Assembly: GCA_943735955.1 (NCBI GenBank)
Contig: OX030956.1
Coordinates: 13,277,719-13,341,718 of the forward strand
DNA length: 64,000 nucleotides
From: Piscicola geometra
Lineage: Eukaryota; Annelida; Clitellata; Hirudinida; Piscicolidae
Reading direction: 5' to 3'
In this document: positions 22,002 through 64,000 of the stretch, piece after piece
How the letters are laid out: the number at the start of each line of letters is the position of its first letter
Position numbering within the stretch: position 1 is the stretch's first letter
Translations under genes and position numbers: made by a program
Notes under the pieces: model-generated
Database searches by the model: none
Told to the model about the DNA's origin: nothing
What the model saw: only the letters and a program-made list of their open reading frames with translations

Positions 22002-22980
22002 TTAGTCCATTTACCGCCGCTACCCGAAAAAAAGTTAACGTGAACTTCACATTTAGACTTGCATTATATGGTCATAATAATAACTCAAACAAAATTGAAA
22101 ACAATTATTTCATAAGTTATAATGGGGCAAAATGTAGCGAAAACGTAAAGTAAGCGGGAAGTGTGACATACTTATGTACAGTAAGAAATCCTAAATAAAT
22201 TTATTTAAACCACATTTATTAAAACAGAAATAAATTTAAATTGCAAATAGTTGGATAAAATTATGACTTCTAATTATTTTATTTGTTATAATAATAATTA
22301 TTATTTTAATTACAACAAAGCAAATTATTTAACGTGAATTACAACAGCACTCATAAACTGTCGTGCTGTTTCAAAAACGACACTGACGACGAATGTTATT
22401 TTTATTTTATAATCAATCTATGAGAGGTTAAAAAATTATATTCTTTTCAATAAAAGCTTCAAGTGTGAAGCATTTGCGGTTTGGAATTTTTTATCTAAAT
22501 ATAAAAATCAACATTCATCTACGAAATTCAACTTTTAATTTTAATTTCATACATTTCATAATAAATTAACATTAAAATAATGATTTTATTATTTTCATAA
22601 TGTAAAAGTTGCGAAAACGCACGGTTGTATTTTAAAAGCATTGAAAACGTTTTACAATGTTATTTTGAATATTTAAAAATTAATTCATGTATTAACTATC
22701 TTTTCACCCTGAAATTAAGACTAAATTTGTATAAATATACTAAAATCGAACGAAAAAATTAAACAATTATCTAAGCGAAGAAAGATTGTTTTGAGAAATT
22801 TTAAATGTGAACAGGAAATAAAAGATTATACATAATAAAATGAAATTTTTTTAAATTTAACTTATAAAATTAAAATTTAAAATTTATTGTACAAAATATG
22901 TGAAACAACTCGGTATTAAAACAGCAAGAAAATATAAAAATTAATGTTGCAAAACGCAACAGCTGCGGTAAATGGATTAA
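22002..22980. mobile_element. Inverted-repeat element, 0.98 kb, noncoding
   Basis: The left end TTAGTCCATTTACCGCCGCT matches the complement of the right end, TTAATCCATTTACCGCAGCT, in 18 of 20 bases. The interior is AT-rich and noncoding. A diverged partial relative lies at 18538-18844. The target duplication is not clear (TTA or TTAA is possible). Confidence 0.55.
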
Positions 22981-23442
22981 ACAATTATTTTTTTAAAATT
23001 AAAGTTGAGCCCCCTCCCAGCATTTTTTGCTGGTTGCGCCCCTGTTAATAGGAATACTTCAACAATAACTAAATCTCATATATTTAGCCTGATGAATATT
23101 ATTTATTGAAGCAAACAATTCTTGAATAATCTTCAAAAGTATAAAAATTGTTTTAATAAAATAAAGAGATTAGCGAAAATCCATAAAAACATAAGTGGCA
23201 AAAATCCGAATTTCAAAAACCAAATCCAATTAAATAAAACATATTTTCACTTATTAGAATAATTATTCAAAATCCATTGAAATTAAAACCTTAATCATAA
23301 TGCTATCAAAACCATTTTCTTAATCAATTAAACAATTATATAAACAAAATCTATTCGGAAAAACAGACTAAGATCCTTTTCAAAAATGTTTTTTACATTT
23401 TCGCTACCCCAGCTGTACAATGTTCAAACATTATTTTTTGGT
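22981..23442. other. 3' flank of the Ig receptor gene
   Basis: AT-rich sequence with no frame of note. No clear AATAAA was found on the minus strand close to the stop codon. Confidence 0.45.
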
Positions 23443-37373
<13,931 letters not shown>

Positions 37374-38205
37374 ATGATCAGATTTTTTCCATCTAAAATC
37401 TACTTAATCCTCGCACTGGTCGTGTGTAATAGCAAAGGTTTGGAAATTTATTAAAAAATTCAAACTTGAAAGTTTTTTATCCGTTTTTTTTTAGTTCAAA
37501 ACTTTTATTAAATTTTTTTCAGAAATCTTCCAGATAGATTCATGCTGGCAGAAAAAGGAAAATGCGACGTGGCCGACAATATGCTGAATCGTAAATGTAG
37601 ATCGTTTTGTTTTGAACTCAAACAGAGTTTTGGCAAGTATTCAGTCTTTTCCTTAAATTTCAGTGCGAACTTTTGTTCAATAATAACAAGCCGAGTACAG
37701 AAAAACTCACTCAGAAAGACAGAACGTACACATATTTCTTGAAAGATGAGTGTCGAAGTAGGTGATGAAAAAACTTAATAAAAGCGAAACTGAAATTGTA
37801 TTTTCATTCTCAGGAGACGCGTGTTGGTCGAGGTCACACGATCATGTTACTGAATTGCATGTGGTTGAGGCGAAGAACGAGAAACACTGCAGGTTCATCT
37901 GCTTGGAGACGTACCACTGCTACTACATGGCCTACTCCAAGAACACTTGCTACATCCAAAGACTGCATACCCTCGAGCCTGGATGGTTCAAGAATGGAGA
38001 CCTCTACAAATTGAACAAGTTGTGCAAACGTATGTCGAGAAACTAAAAAATGTAAAATATTCTATTTAAAAGCGTGCAAACGTATGTCAACAACCTGAAA
38101 ATCTTTCATTTATAAAAAAGAATAATCATGGAGGGGCCTGCGACAGGGGTGGCCGAAAAGTGGAACACCAATTACGTTTACTACGACCTGATCTGGGGTT
38201 GTTAA
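37374..38205 (+). pseudogene. Decayed copy of the three-PAN-domain secreted protein gene
   Basis: Exon 1 (37374-37437) still encodes a signal peptide ending VVCNSK and is like that of the intact copy at 40205. Exon 2 (about 37520-37750) has a frameshift and an early stop, and at least one domain cysteine is lost (GKYSVF versus GKCSVF). Exon 3 (37814-38029) is open and nearly identical to its counterpart. Exon 4 survives only as its last ~75 bp (about 38130-38202). A retroposon-like repeat lies just downstream. The upstream element matching the TATA box of the intact gene is degenerate. The near-identity of exon 3 suggests recent duplication or gene conversion. Confidence 0.85.
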
Positions 38206-38302
38206 CTGGAATGAATTCTTTTTCATAAAACCATCATGCATTTTGGATAAATTCAAGTTTAGGAAATAATTCTTTTCTTTCCTATTCTAATTTTATAACT
38301 GC

Positions 38303-38928
38303 CAATCACTAATGATTTGTATAGCGCCCTTTACTAAGTGAACAAAGGCGCTCTTCAAATAAATTTGTTAAATAAAACGGTTTTTAGACCATTACCAATA
38401 TATGTATATATATAAATTAAAATATATATATAAACACACGATCAACCTCAATAATCCAACCTCACCCACCCCACCATGACAATCACCGCCAAAAAATCAC
38501 TATCACCATAAATAAAAAACTCTTTCATCACCACAATACCAACACTCATACCACAGCACAATCATTACCACATCATCCTCAAAACACAATCATCATTCTT
38601 CTCAATTTTCTGTCTTGCTACTGGTGCCGAGGCTGCGAAAGAGGGTGAAGGAGAAGTCTTTGCCAACGCTGGTACTGGTGCTGCTATGGAAAGCTTTCTC
38701 CTTTATCCTTTCTCCTTGAGCGCTTTGATTCCCTGCGGCCATCTTGGTCTGCTGCGGCCATTCTCGACAGATTCAAAACAACCAACATTTGAACTAAAAA
38801 CATTCTAATTAATTAAATTTAATTTTTATTTAGACTTTAGATTCTAAAATTTTAATATATTATACCCAAAACCGTTTATTCCACAAATTTATTTGAGCGG
38901 CTGCCAAAATGGCAGCCGCTAACCAAAG
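38303..38928 (-). mobile_element. Retroposon-like repeat with L2-type tail, copy 3
   Basis: A close inverted counterpart of 18845-19490. The (AATC)n/GCGC tail is at 38303-38370 and the GGCAGCC hairpin at about 38900-38919. On the plus strand it reads through a Gly/Ala/Glu-rich segment (ATGAEAAKEGEGEVFANAG) without a clear start codon. Confidence 0.65.
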
Positions 38929-38935
38929 ACCTCAA

Positions 38936-40120
38936 GGAATAACCTAAAATTCTTGCTATTAAAATATTTGAACACAAATCTTTTATTTTTGCACATTTTA
39001 GAAAGCTAGAAAAAATTATTTTTATTTATTAAATTCAAAAGTTTCTTTTAAATCCAATAGATTTTAGATTATAGAAATGGTTTTAAATATACCTGCAATA
39101 TTTTTCCAATCGTAAAAAAATATTAAACTCATTCCCGTTTTAATTTCTTTCAATTATATTGATTAATAAACTAAATAAACTGAAAACTTTTAAAATGCTG
39201 CATGTTAAAACTGTTGAATGTTAACACTTTCATAGAAGACAGAATAGCTTTATAATACTAACGCAGAACTAAGGGTAGCAACAAACAATTGAACAATGAC
39301 CTCAAGTCTTCATCTCCAGCATCTCTTTGTGCTCCTATTACAGTGCGCAATATATAAGCTCTGGTAGTAATATAAATGTATCTGCCCACATACATCAAAA
39401 AAATCCACCGATATACCAAGCTTGCAACCAATCCTTTCCGTATCCAGTAGTACGTTAATTGCCAATTTAACTCGTAACTAATTAATCTCTTAAGACATTT
39501 AAAACCAGATAAAAAAACAGCAGTGTCATCGTCCATCGGGACAGTGTATTTTTCATTTTAAACCCATTGGTTCTACAATGCATGTTGATCGCATCTCAGA
39601 GCTTATTTGTCAATGAGACGACTTCCGCACCCCCATTTACAAATAATTTTATAGAACACAAAAAAAGTTTTGTCTTCGTTTGAAGTTCTTAAAAATATTA
39701 TCGAGTTTTTTTCAAGAAAAAATAAATGATATGGTTGCAAAGGTGGAGTTTATTGTGTTGTGTAACCTATCAAGTAAATGAGGGTTTTTAAAAAATGTTT
39801 ATATAGTTATTCATATCAAGTAATCTTGTTATTTTACTTGAAAACTTGAAGTATTACTGGACTTAAACTTTTTTTTAAATATGTTATATTTTATTATAAT
39901 ACATTTGGTTTGAGAAATATATGTGCTTACATTTGAAAAAAACTACCAAATTGTTACTCAACACAGACTGCCTTCATAATTGTTCTGTGTTGGCGCTGGA
40001 GATCGATGAAGCTTTCACTTTCTCCACAAGGCTCTCATTGTGCCAACGATAAAGAGCTTTACGACTCTAATGACTGAAATCGTTAATCTTTTTAATTGAT
40101 TTGGAAGTTTTTTCGTGATG
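38936..40120. other. Intergenic; no gene supported
   Basis: A 92-codon minus-strand frame (39258-39536) has no domain or splice context that I recognise. A segment near 40020 (CTCATTGTGCCAACGATAAA) matches 37225-37250, showing that the upstream sequence was duplicated with the PAN genes. Confidence 0.5.
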
Positions 40121-40129
40121 TTTAAGCTC

Positions 40130-40137
40130 TATAAATA
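40130..40137 (+). promoter_or_regulatory. TATA box of the intact PAN gene
   Basis: TATAAATA lies 68 bp before the start codon at 40205, a normal spacing for a short 5' UTR. The aligned position in the pseudogene copy (about 37294) reads CATAAAGA. Confidence 0.55.
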
Positions 40138-40204
40138 ATGCTAGTCTATTCCAAGATAGCTTTTACGGTTTTTCATTTTAAACACTTTTACCTACAAATA
40201 CCAC

Positions 40205-41214
40205 ATGTCGAAGTATTTCTCAAATGGCATCTTCTTCATTATCACGCTTGTCGTGTGTAATAGCAAAGGTAAAAAATGATTTTTTTAATTTGAGCTAGAA
40301 AGTACTCGGTTCTCTTAATCTATTTTCTTAAGAACAAAACTGTAATGACATCTTTTCTCAGACACTCCTCGGATCGGTTCATGCTGGCAGAAGAATGCTA
40401 ATGTGACCTACCCTGGCCTCACTGCCACCAAGAATAACATGTATCACAAATGTAGGTCTCTTTGTTTGGAATTTAACCAGCTTTTTGGCAAGTGTTCGGT
40501 CTTTGCCTTCGGTTCTCAGTGCAAACTTTCATTGGATGAAAACAAGCCAAACACGGAGAAACTCACTGAGAAAGATGGAACATCCACTTTTTTCTTGAAG
40601 GATGAATGTCAAAGTAAGTGATGAAAAAAGAAATTAAAGCGAAACTAAAATTTAATTTGTATCTCAGGAGACGCGTGTTGGTCAAGGTCACACGATCATG
40701 TGACTGACTTGCATGTGGTTGAAGCGAAGAACGAGAAACACTGCAGGTTCATCTGCTTGGAGACGTACTACTGCTACTACATGGCCTACTCCAAGAACAC
40801 TTGCTACATCCAAAGGCTGCATACCCTCGAGCCTGGATGGTTCAAGCATGGAGATCTCTACAAACTGAAAGAGTTGTGCAAACGTATGTCGAGAAACTAA
40901 AAAATGTAAAATATTCTATTTCAAAAAGTATAATATTAAAAATATTTTTTAAAATTCTACTTTCAGAAGAAGCATGCTGGATGAGGACCGATAGACATGA
41001 CAAGACGTTCGAGGAGTTGAAGTTGCACGAGAAGATTAAAAGTGATTATTGCTGCCGAATGAAATGTCTCGAGTCGAGGGCGTGTCATTTCTACAAGTGG
41101 AACCTGAAAAGCAACCAGTGCTACATCCTGGAGGGGCCTGTGCCAAGGGCGCCCGATAAGTGGAACACTGATTACGTTTACTACGACCTGAGTTGGCACT
41201 GCCAACTGAGATAA
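40205..41214 (+). CDS. Secreted protein with three PAN/apple-like cysteine domains
   Basis: Exons 40205-40268, 40362-40613, 40668-40883 and 40967-41214 give 259 residues with every phase closing; introns are only 54-93 nt. A signal peptide (MSKYFSNGIFFIITLVVCNS) is followed by one domain per exon. Domains begin GSCWQK, DACWSR and EACWMR. The second shows the PAN pattern clearly: C.FICLETYYC, five to ten residues, then TCYIQR and a final C. PAN domains bind proteins or carbohydrates, and leech antiplatelet proteins share this fold (family knowledge); a role in feeding or haemostasis is speculation. An AATAAA at 41255-41260 follows the stop by 41 bp. A decayed tandem paralogue lies 2.8 kb upstream. 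Confidence 0.87.
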
Positions 41215-41956
41215 ATATTTTTCTCGATGGGTTACCACCATGCATTTTAGAAAAAATAAAATAAATCAGTTAGTAGTTTATCTCATTTCAAATTATGAAG
41301 TCATTTTTTGTCATTCTTGACCGCAAAATTATAATCGCTTCAATTAGATTCTGGCTATTAAACTAAATAAATTAATAACTTTTGGATTTATTGTTTATTT
41401 AAAAAAGAGATAACTAATTTTAATTTAATTTATTAGATTCAAAAGATTCCTTGTCAATAGGCTGTTTCAAATAAATCAAACATTATTTAATTTTTTAATA
41501 ATTTTTTTACAAAAATTTTGAAATGAATCGTATTTATGTAGAAATCATAGTTAATAGAATCTAGTTTGACATTTCTAGAACTGGAAAATTTGAAAAAGTG
41601 GTGAAGATTCGTGGATTCAAGGCAAAGTTTGTGAGTCTGATTCATGAATTTCTCAAACAATTAATAAGTTTTTTCTTCTACTTTTATTATTTAAACAAAA
41701 AATGAATCAAGTGAATATTTTTTAAATTGCTGATTAGTGTAGCTTAAACGAACCTATAAATCAATGTAGGAATTGGTAGTGTTTGGGGAATAAAAACATT
41801 TCAGAAGCCAATTATTTGTCTTATTTATTATTTAAAAGCTCCAAAGTATGTTCATCTGGCTATTTGCAAACCAAAAGATATTTTGATGCACTTCAATTAA
41901 AAAAAATAAAGTTTATTGTTTGGTCATAACAACACGATTTCTTACTTCCGACTATG
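41215..41956. other. Convergent intergenic region
   Basis: Lies between the 3' ends of the PAN gene (plus) and the ENPP gene (minus). AT-rich, with polyadenylation signals for both and nothing else recognised. Confidence 0.6.
41912..41917 (-). terminator. Polyadenylation signal of the ENPP gene
   Basis: AATAAA on the minus strand, 40 nt downstream of the stop codon at 41957. Confidence 0.6.
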
Positions 41957-58571
<16,615 letters not shown>

Positions 58572-60131
58572 TTCCAATACGAGCTTCTTTCAGTTTGTCA
58601 TGCTACGTAAAGAGTAATCACCATCAAAAGCCTATTCATAATTGCTTCGTATCGATAGTCAGTGTTTGTGTTTGGCACATATACATATAGTAATATACTA
58701 TATATATATATATGGTTTGGCCTAACAAGCCATCTGTTAGAATAAAAATGAAGGATTAAAAAGAGAAACTAACAAATCTCTAATATATATTGATTAACAG
58801 TAACTGTCAAAAAATTGAATAGGCTTGTGTAAAATGCGTAGTTTAAAGTTTTAAAAAACACAATTTTTTAAAATTGGGCTAGAGTCATTAGATCGGAATA
58901 TGTTCTTCCCTTTTACATCTGAAAAAGAATTCAACCATACAATCTAAAAAATTGATGAAGGTGATAAAAAATTTAAAGATGTAGATAAGCAAATTCTAAA
59001 AAAAAAATTTGAGAAAGAAGAATTTAAAATATTGTGGTGAGGAGAATGTGAGTATGAGCCTTCGATAGATTTTATCGATAAAATCAAGCAAAACTTTTAA
59101 ATTTTCTTGATTTTCAAATTCTAAAATTATTTGAATAAGAATGTAGAAGAAGCACTTTAATTTAAAGTCTTTAAATTCGATGAGATTTCATAAGGGGGTG
59201 CGTGTTTAGGTCCAGTACTCGAGTGCACTCAACTATGAGCACTTAAGGAGTTATATTTTCGTCAATTACAACTATTTTATACTTAAAAATCCACATCAGC
59301 AATCTCTGAATTAATTTTGATCTCATGAAATTATAAGAGACTGAGTAACATTTGATCAACCAAAGAACTTTTTACATAATGTGGATATATTTTATAAATT
59401 AACTCTAGACAATTCTTCAATCGTCTTCGAAATTCACTGCATCGCAATCATATAAAACACAGATGATGATAGATGTCAAGCTAGATGATGGTGATGATGA
59501 AGCTTTAATAAAAATCAATAATGAAAAAAACTGAATTTATAATTTAAAGTTGATTTTTGGGTTTTGACACCAAAACCACAAATTTTTCCCTTTGGCCAAA
59601 TCTTATACTACAGTTTTATTCTTCAGCCGGAGTTTTTTCGGTCTATTTTAAGAGTCTATTAATTCAGTCTTTTTTTACTTAACTGGAGATCTTCTATAAT
59701 GGAGTTTTATCATATTTCAATTATTCCCCCTTTTTTATAACTTTGGTTTTCCTTTTATGCGAAGTCTTTGGCAATTGTTAAATAAATAGATTTTTGATTG
59801 AACAAAGTTTTTTTGTCTGAAAGATGAACATTTTAGAATACTGAAGAATCATTGTATCACATCCCACCAATACACAAAATGGCTATTATTTCGTCTCTAC
59901 CATAATTCTAGCTACTCCATGAAATTATCGTCTTCTTCGATTTATTAATTCGTATTTAACTTATTTGCATATAATTTCACGATTTTAAAGCCAAAAAAAT
60001 ATTTCTTTATTTATTTCGTTCAACTATCAATTCATTCAAAAGTTCTAACTTATAAAAATAATAATAGTTTAACGGCTTAAGTTTCTGAGAGTCCTTAGAG
60101 TACAAACTTTTTCACAATCATCTCTGTCTGA
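58572..60131. other. Intergenic; presumed ENPP promoter side
   Basis: AT-rich sequence between CCDC93 and the ENPP start, with a (TA)n run near 58697-58712. No frame of note. A minus-strand AATAAA for CCDC93 lies at 60006-60011. Confidence 0.5.
60006..60011 (-). terminator. Polyadenylation signal of CCDC93
   Basis: AATAAA on the minus strand, about 120 nt downstream of the stop codon at 60132. Confidence 0.5.
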
Positions 60132-62385
60132 TCACTCCTTAGTAAGCTGTTTCAACTTTCCTAGGAGTATCTCTTGTTTGCCACACTCCTGGAAAATGAT
60201 CAGAAAAACTTTAAAATAAATTAAGAGATGGGCCTGTTTTATGGTTGTGCTATTTTACATTAGAATCGTAATTTTCAGGTATAAAAACGCATAAAAATTA
60301 ATTGTGTGTGTGTGCCTTTGTATGTATGTATGTATGTATGTATGTATGCATGTGTGAATATGCAAAAAACAAAAATATTAAAAATATCTCAAGACAGTCA
60401 AAAACACGAGAACGACCTCCTGGAAGGCCTTGACAGCAGCGTAATAGAGGTCCTCCATCCTCTGGAACCTCTCTCGATCCGCCTCCATCACTCCAACCCT
60501 CGCCTGCGTCTCTTCCAGCTTCGATTCAATCTGTAGGAGAAAGGTGTACACAGTCGATTGGCTGTGTCTTTATGTTGTACAGTTTGTGTGTGCTTGTATT
60601 GTACAGTTAGTGTGTCTTTATGTTGTACAGTTTGTGTGTGCTTGTATTGTACAGTTAGTGTGTCTTTATGTTGTACAGTTTGTGTGTGCTTGTATTGTAC
60701 AGTTAGTGTGTCTTTATGTTGTACAGTTTGTGTGTGCTTGTATTGTACAGTTAGTGTGTCTTTATGTTGTACAGTTTGTGTGTGCTTGTATTGTACAGTT
60801 AGTGTGTCTTTATGTTGTACAGTTTGTGTGTGCTTGTATTGTACAGTTAGTGTGTCTTTATGTTGTACAGTTTGTGTGTGCTTGTATTGTACAGTTAGTG
60901 TGTCTTTATGTTGTACAGTTTGTGTGTGCTTGTATTGTACAGTTAGTGTGTCTTTATGTTGTACAGTTTGTGTGTCTTTATGTTGTACAGTTATTGTGTC
61001 ATTGATATGTAAATTTTTGTGTCTGTGTGAGTCACAGTGAAAAGCTCACGCACATGATCACGCACACATAAGCCCTCAAACCTTCTTCTTATTGGTCAGA
61101 ACTCCCCCCACCACGTGATTCAGTTGCTGCATGAAGGCCTCTTTGCCTGCCTCCGAAGACATGCCTCTGTGGTATCATCATCATGACCATCATTATCATC
61201 TTCATCATTATCACCATCGACACCTAATAGAATTATATTGAAATGAACAGCGCTAAATCATGAGTATTAAACTTGGTCACTTTTCGAATGTGTCGTAGAT
61301 TGAATTCAACAAGTTCACCTGAAATAAATCAATTAACAGAACTCTAAGCACGGAAAACAAGACAATCAATCAAATAAATTTCTATAGCGCCCTTTCATCA
61401 AATTCAAGAGCGCCCTTCAATGTTGATTCCCCACCACATCCTCTCAACTTATTATAACTTTCAACTCGCAAAAAGTTGTGGTTTATAGCCAGTGATCCTA
61501 GCCTACAATGTAGACCTAATTCCACCACCACCACCCGTAGGAGTTGTAGTATAACCATTAAAGTCCGAATTTACACATTCTTACTCAGATATGTTTTCAT
61601 CTTGTTCAATTAAGTTTACCACCTCTCCTTACCACTTTATAACTGAAGCTTTATACTTTTGGTTCCAAGGTATAAGTATATGATATAATAACAAATTTAT
61701 GTATAATATATTATTAACTATAAAAAGGGTTCCATAATAATAATAATAAACGTCGTTTTTGTATAGCGCCTTGGAACGCAACTGAAGCGCTCTCACTAGG
61801 TCGTAATGCAATAAAGAAATAAAAATAATTAAAATGATGTAATTATAATGATATGATAGCCCTTTATGTGATAGAATTATTGTGAAGCGGCTTTATAGAT
61901 ATAGCGTGATGACACCTCCTTGTCCAGGTAGAGTCTCACGTCTTCGGCAGTGTTGTGCAAGTTGAAAAACTGCTTCGTTTCCTTGTGTTTTTGTGCCACT
62001 GTGTGTGTGTATGCGTGCGTGTGTGTATGTGTGTGTGTGTTTTTAAAGATCTATTCAAAGTCAAAGCACACGCCTGCTCTTAAACAACACCAAACGTTTT
62101 GTAAAACACTCTAACATCAAGGGTTCTTCAAGATCATCACCAATTGACCCCTCCCACTCCAAGCAGACACACAAACACACGTACACACAAAACACATGTG
62201 CACAAACACACGTACACACAAAACACACGTACACAAAAAACACATGTGCACAAAGCACATATGTAAACGCACTCTGGTTGTGCAGCTCAAGGAACCTCGC
62301 CTGGTACTGGGACAACTCCACCCTCGACGGCACTTCGTCAATGCCCATCTGTAGTCCCGCTGTCTCTCTGTTCTTCTTCGCCTTC

Positions 62386-62437
<52 letters not shown>

Positions 62438-63487
62438 ATTAAATGATAATAGATGCGATGAGAACTCTGTTTAAATGATACATACCACAAAAAACTGAAG
62501 ATTTTAAAAACGGAAAAAAACAACACCAACAACTACAACATGAATATTAACAACTGAAACAACTAAAACTCAAAGAACCAGTAGCTTTCTGATCTGGCTC
62601 AACTTCTCAAGAGCCCCCTCCAACTCCTCCTCCACCTCACTCAACTGACTCGTCTGAATTAAGTTTTAATTAGTCATCTTTTTAATACTAACTAGAAGAC
62701 ATGCGCAAAACCCGGCAGCCTGTGTCAATTTGCTGGCCAAATTTTTGCCATTTTTTTTATGAAAGTGCCTTCAAGTGACAGGTTAAAAAAACACCAAAAC
62801 GGTGCAAAAAAATGTATTTTCAGTGCAATCACTCATCTGAACAATTACTCAAAAATGAATCAGATTCGATCTTCGTAATCACGCAATAGCTGAAAAGTTG
62901 TGGCCAAAAATCGAAAGACGACGGACTAAACGTGTGCCGAAACATCATCAGGTTAAAAAATTGGACATTCGAGTACTGTAAAGACTTTTGAAGCTCCAAA
63001 CCATTAATTAATATGTTTATACATGTCTCAAATAGTCTTTATTATTCACGGCCTGACAGACGCAGGCTATGCTCAAAATAATCAATAAGTGTGGGCATAG
63101 AGTGGTCTTGATGCTCGACCGGGTTTACTCAACGTTAATAATATTCATCGTTGTATTGTATCGTTGTCACCAGAATTTTGTGAGTGATGTCAGCGAGACA
63201 TGGTCCACCCTCACCTGATCGCTTGAGTTCTCCTGCACTTTGAGTGCGTCCATGGCGGCCTGCAGAGACTTCTTCTCTTCCTATTGTGGAAGGCCAGAGA
63301 AGAAATAAACTGGTTCATTAATCAATAATCAATCAAACAATCAAATGAATAAATTCATATATTATCGATCTCATCCCCACAACACCACAACACAGTTCAA
63401 CTAACCTCACACTGAAGTCGGAATTGTTTTTCTTCATTCTTCAATTCTTCCTTCCTTCTCGCCAACTCATTCAGTCTAGCCAGGCCG
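60132..63487 (-). CDS. CCDC93: CCDC93, C-terminal part (5' end beyond window)
   Basis: CCDC93 is a coiled-coil subunit of the CCC complex, which works with Retriever and WASH in endosomal recycling (family knowledge). Nine exons are seen on the minus strand: 63487-63406, 63280-63215, 62653-62579, 62348-62273, 61998-61916, 61318-61281, 61166-61082, 60530-60417, 60188-60132. All phases agree and give about 224 residues. The diagnostic stretch is [19 protein letters not shown], then [20 protein letters not shown] and [18 protein letters not shown]; it follows my recollection of vertebrate CCDC93 closely. The rest is heptad-rich and charged. The acceptor at 62349 (CTACAG|ATG) could instead be 13 bases upstream. 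The first visible exon begins in phase 2, so more exons lie to the right. Confidence 0.85.
60564..61000. repeat. 48-bp minisatellite in CCDC93 intron
   Basis: About nine copies of a unit made of TGTGTCTTTATGTTGTACAG, TTTGTGTGTGCTTGTATT and GTACAGTTAG. Because 48 is a multiple of three and the unit lacks stops in two frames, it produces two overlapping plus-strand frames of about 150 codons. Confidence 0.92.
61361..61415 (-). repeat. L2-type 3' tail insertion
   Basis: CAATCAATCAAATAAATTTC, TATAGCGCCCTTTCATC and AAATTCAAGAGCGCCC on the plus strand, in an intron of CCDC93. Confidence 0.68.
61736..61802 (-). repeat. L2/CR1-like 3' tail with (TAA)n end
   Basis: (TAA)n, then CGTCGTTTTTGTATAGCGCC, TTGGAACGC and GAAGCGCTCTCAC. 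A relative of the GATT-ended tails with a different terminal repeat. Confidence 0.6.
63042..63190 (-). repeat. LINE 3' UTR fragment
   Basis: The complement contains GCCTGCGTCTGTCAGGCCGT and AATAAAGACTATT, the same 3' end as the LINE at 25545-25585. It lies in a CCDC93 intron, with the CCGGGTTTAC block also seen at 5575. Confidence 0.65.
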
Positions 63488-63505
63488 CTTTAAAAAGGAA
63501 CGAGA

Positions 63506-63995
63506 AATGATTAATCGGAAGATTTGATTCGGCAAGAAGATGATTTGGATTTAGAATGATTCATCGAAAGATTTGATTCGGCAAGAAGATGATTTGGATT
63601 TAGAATGATTAATCGGAAGATTTGATTCGGCAAGAAGATGATTTGGATTTAGAATGATTAATCGGAAGATTTGATTCGGCAAGAAGATGATTTGGATTTA
63701 GAATGATTAATCGGAAGATTTGATTCGGCAAGAAGATGATTTGGATTTAGAATGATTAATCGGAAGATTTGATTCGGCAAGAAGATGATTTGGATTTAGA
63801 ATGATTAATCGGAAGATTTGATTCGGCAAGAAGATGATTTGGATTTAGACTGATTAATCGGAAGATTTGATTCGGCAAGAAGATGATTTGGATTTAGAAT
63901 GATTAATCGGAAGATTTGATTCGGCAAGAAGATGATTAGTATTTAAAATGATTAATCTGATGATTAAGCAAGCAAACGATTTGGATTGTGTGATT
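63506..63995. repeat. 49-bp minisatellite at right edge
   Basis: About ten units of GAATGATTAATCGGAAGATT, TGATTCGGCAAGAAGATG and ATTTGGATTTA, nearly identical except at the array ends. It starts about 20 bp upstream of a CCDC93 exon, inside the intron. Confidence 0.93.
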
Positions 63996-64000
63996 ATTTG

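Noticed and set aside
39258..39536. 92-codon minus-strand frame with ATG
   Set aside because: No recognisable domain, no neighbouring exons, and composition like the intergenic DNA. Not enough to call a gene.
60544..61040. Two overlapping ~155-codon plus-strand frames rich in Cys/Val/Leu
   Set aside because: Created by a stop-free 48-bp minisatellite in a CCDC93 intron; no domain, signal or splice context.
63506..63995. Regular ~49-bp repeats reminiscent of a CRISPR array
   Set aside because: The units are contiguous without unique spacers, and the context is an animal gene intron; it is a minisatellite.

Overview
The window is animal nuclear DNA: AT-rich, with GT-AG introns, several minus-strand multi-exon genes and a dense load of transposon relics and microsatellites. 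Gene content (secreted PAN-domain proteins, an Ig-superfamily receptor, CCDC93, UBXN4, ENPP) fits an invertebrate metazoan. A lophotrochozoan such as a leech-like annelid is my best guess, but that is inference. No prokaryotic, CRISPR or rRNA/tRNA features were seen.

Layout. 1-2089: a nonautonomous hAT-like element (641-1730) and CA-rich sequence. 2090-4396 (-): a bZIP transcription factor with Asn-rich coding microsatellites. 5923-8872 (-): a ten-exon UBXN4-like ERAD factor. 9082-9546: a tandem pair of intact 55-58 aa ORFs. 9650-23440: mostly mobile-element debris, including a solo LTR with target-site duplication, LINE fragments, a 291-bp inverted-repeat element, a Mutator-like foldback element with 9-bp duplications and a hAT transposase tail. 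23443-35483 (-): a 13-exon, 508-residue receptor with signal peptide, four Ig domains and one transmembrane helix; its 7.4-kb intron 11 holds a 5.6-kb foldback element. 37374-38205 (+): a decayed copy of a PAN-domain gene, followed by the intact copy at 40205-41214. 41957-58571 (-): a 36-exon ENPP gene. 60132-63487 (-): the 3' half of CCDC93, running off the right edge into a 49-bp minisatellite.

The main discovery is the ENPP locus. It reads as one open frame of 1,590 codons with two complete phosphodiesterase plus nuclease-like modules in tandem behind one signal peptide. Both modules keep all metal ligands and the catalytic threonine, and most intron positions and phases match between them, so the gene probably arose by internal duplication. 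I found no start codon or signal sequence for module 2, and the exon joining the modules carries the CPxG motif that normally precedes the phosphodiesterase domain.

Exon models were built by hand from GT/AG sites, reading phase and recalled family sequences. For the ENPP, Ig and PAN genes every phase closes and the total is divisible by three. Splice choices that remain open are stated in the entries.
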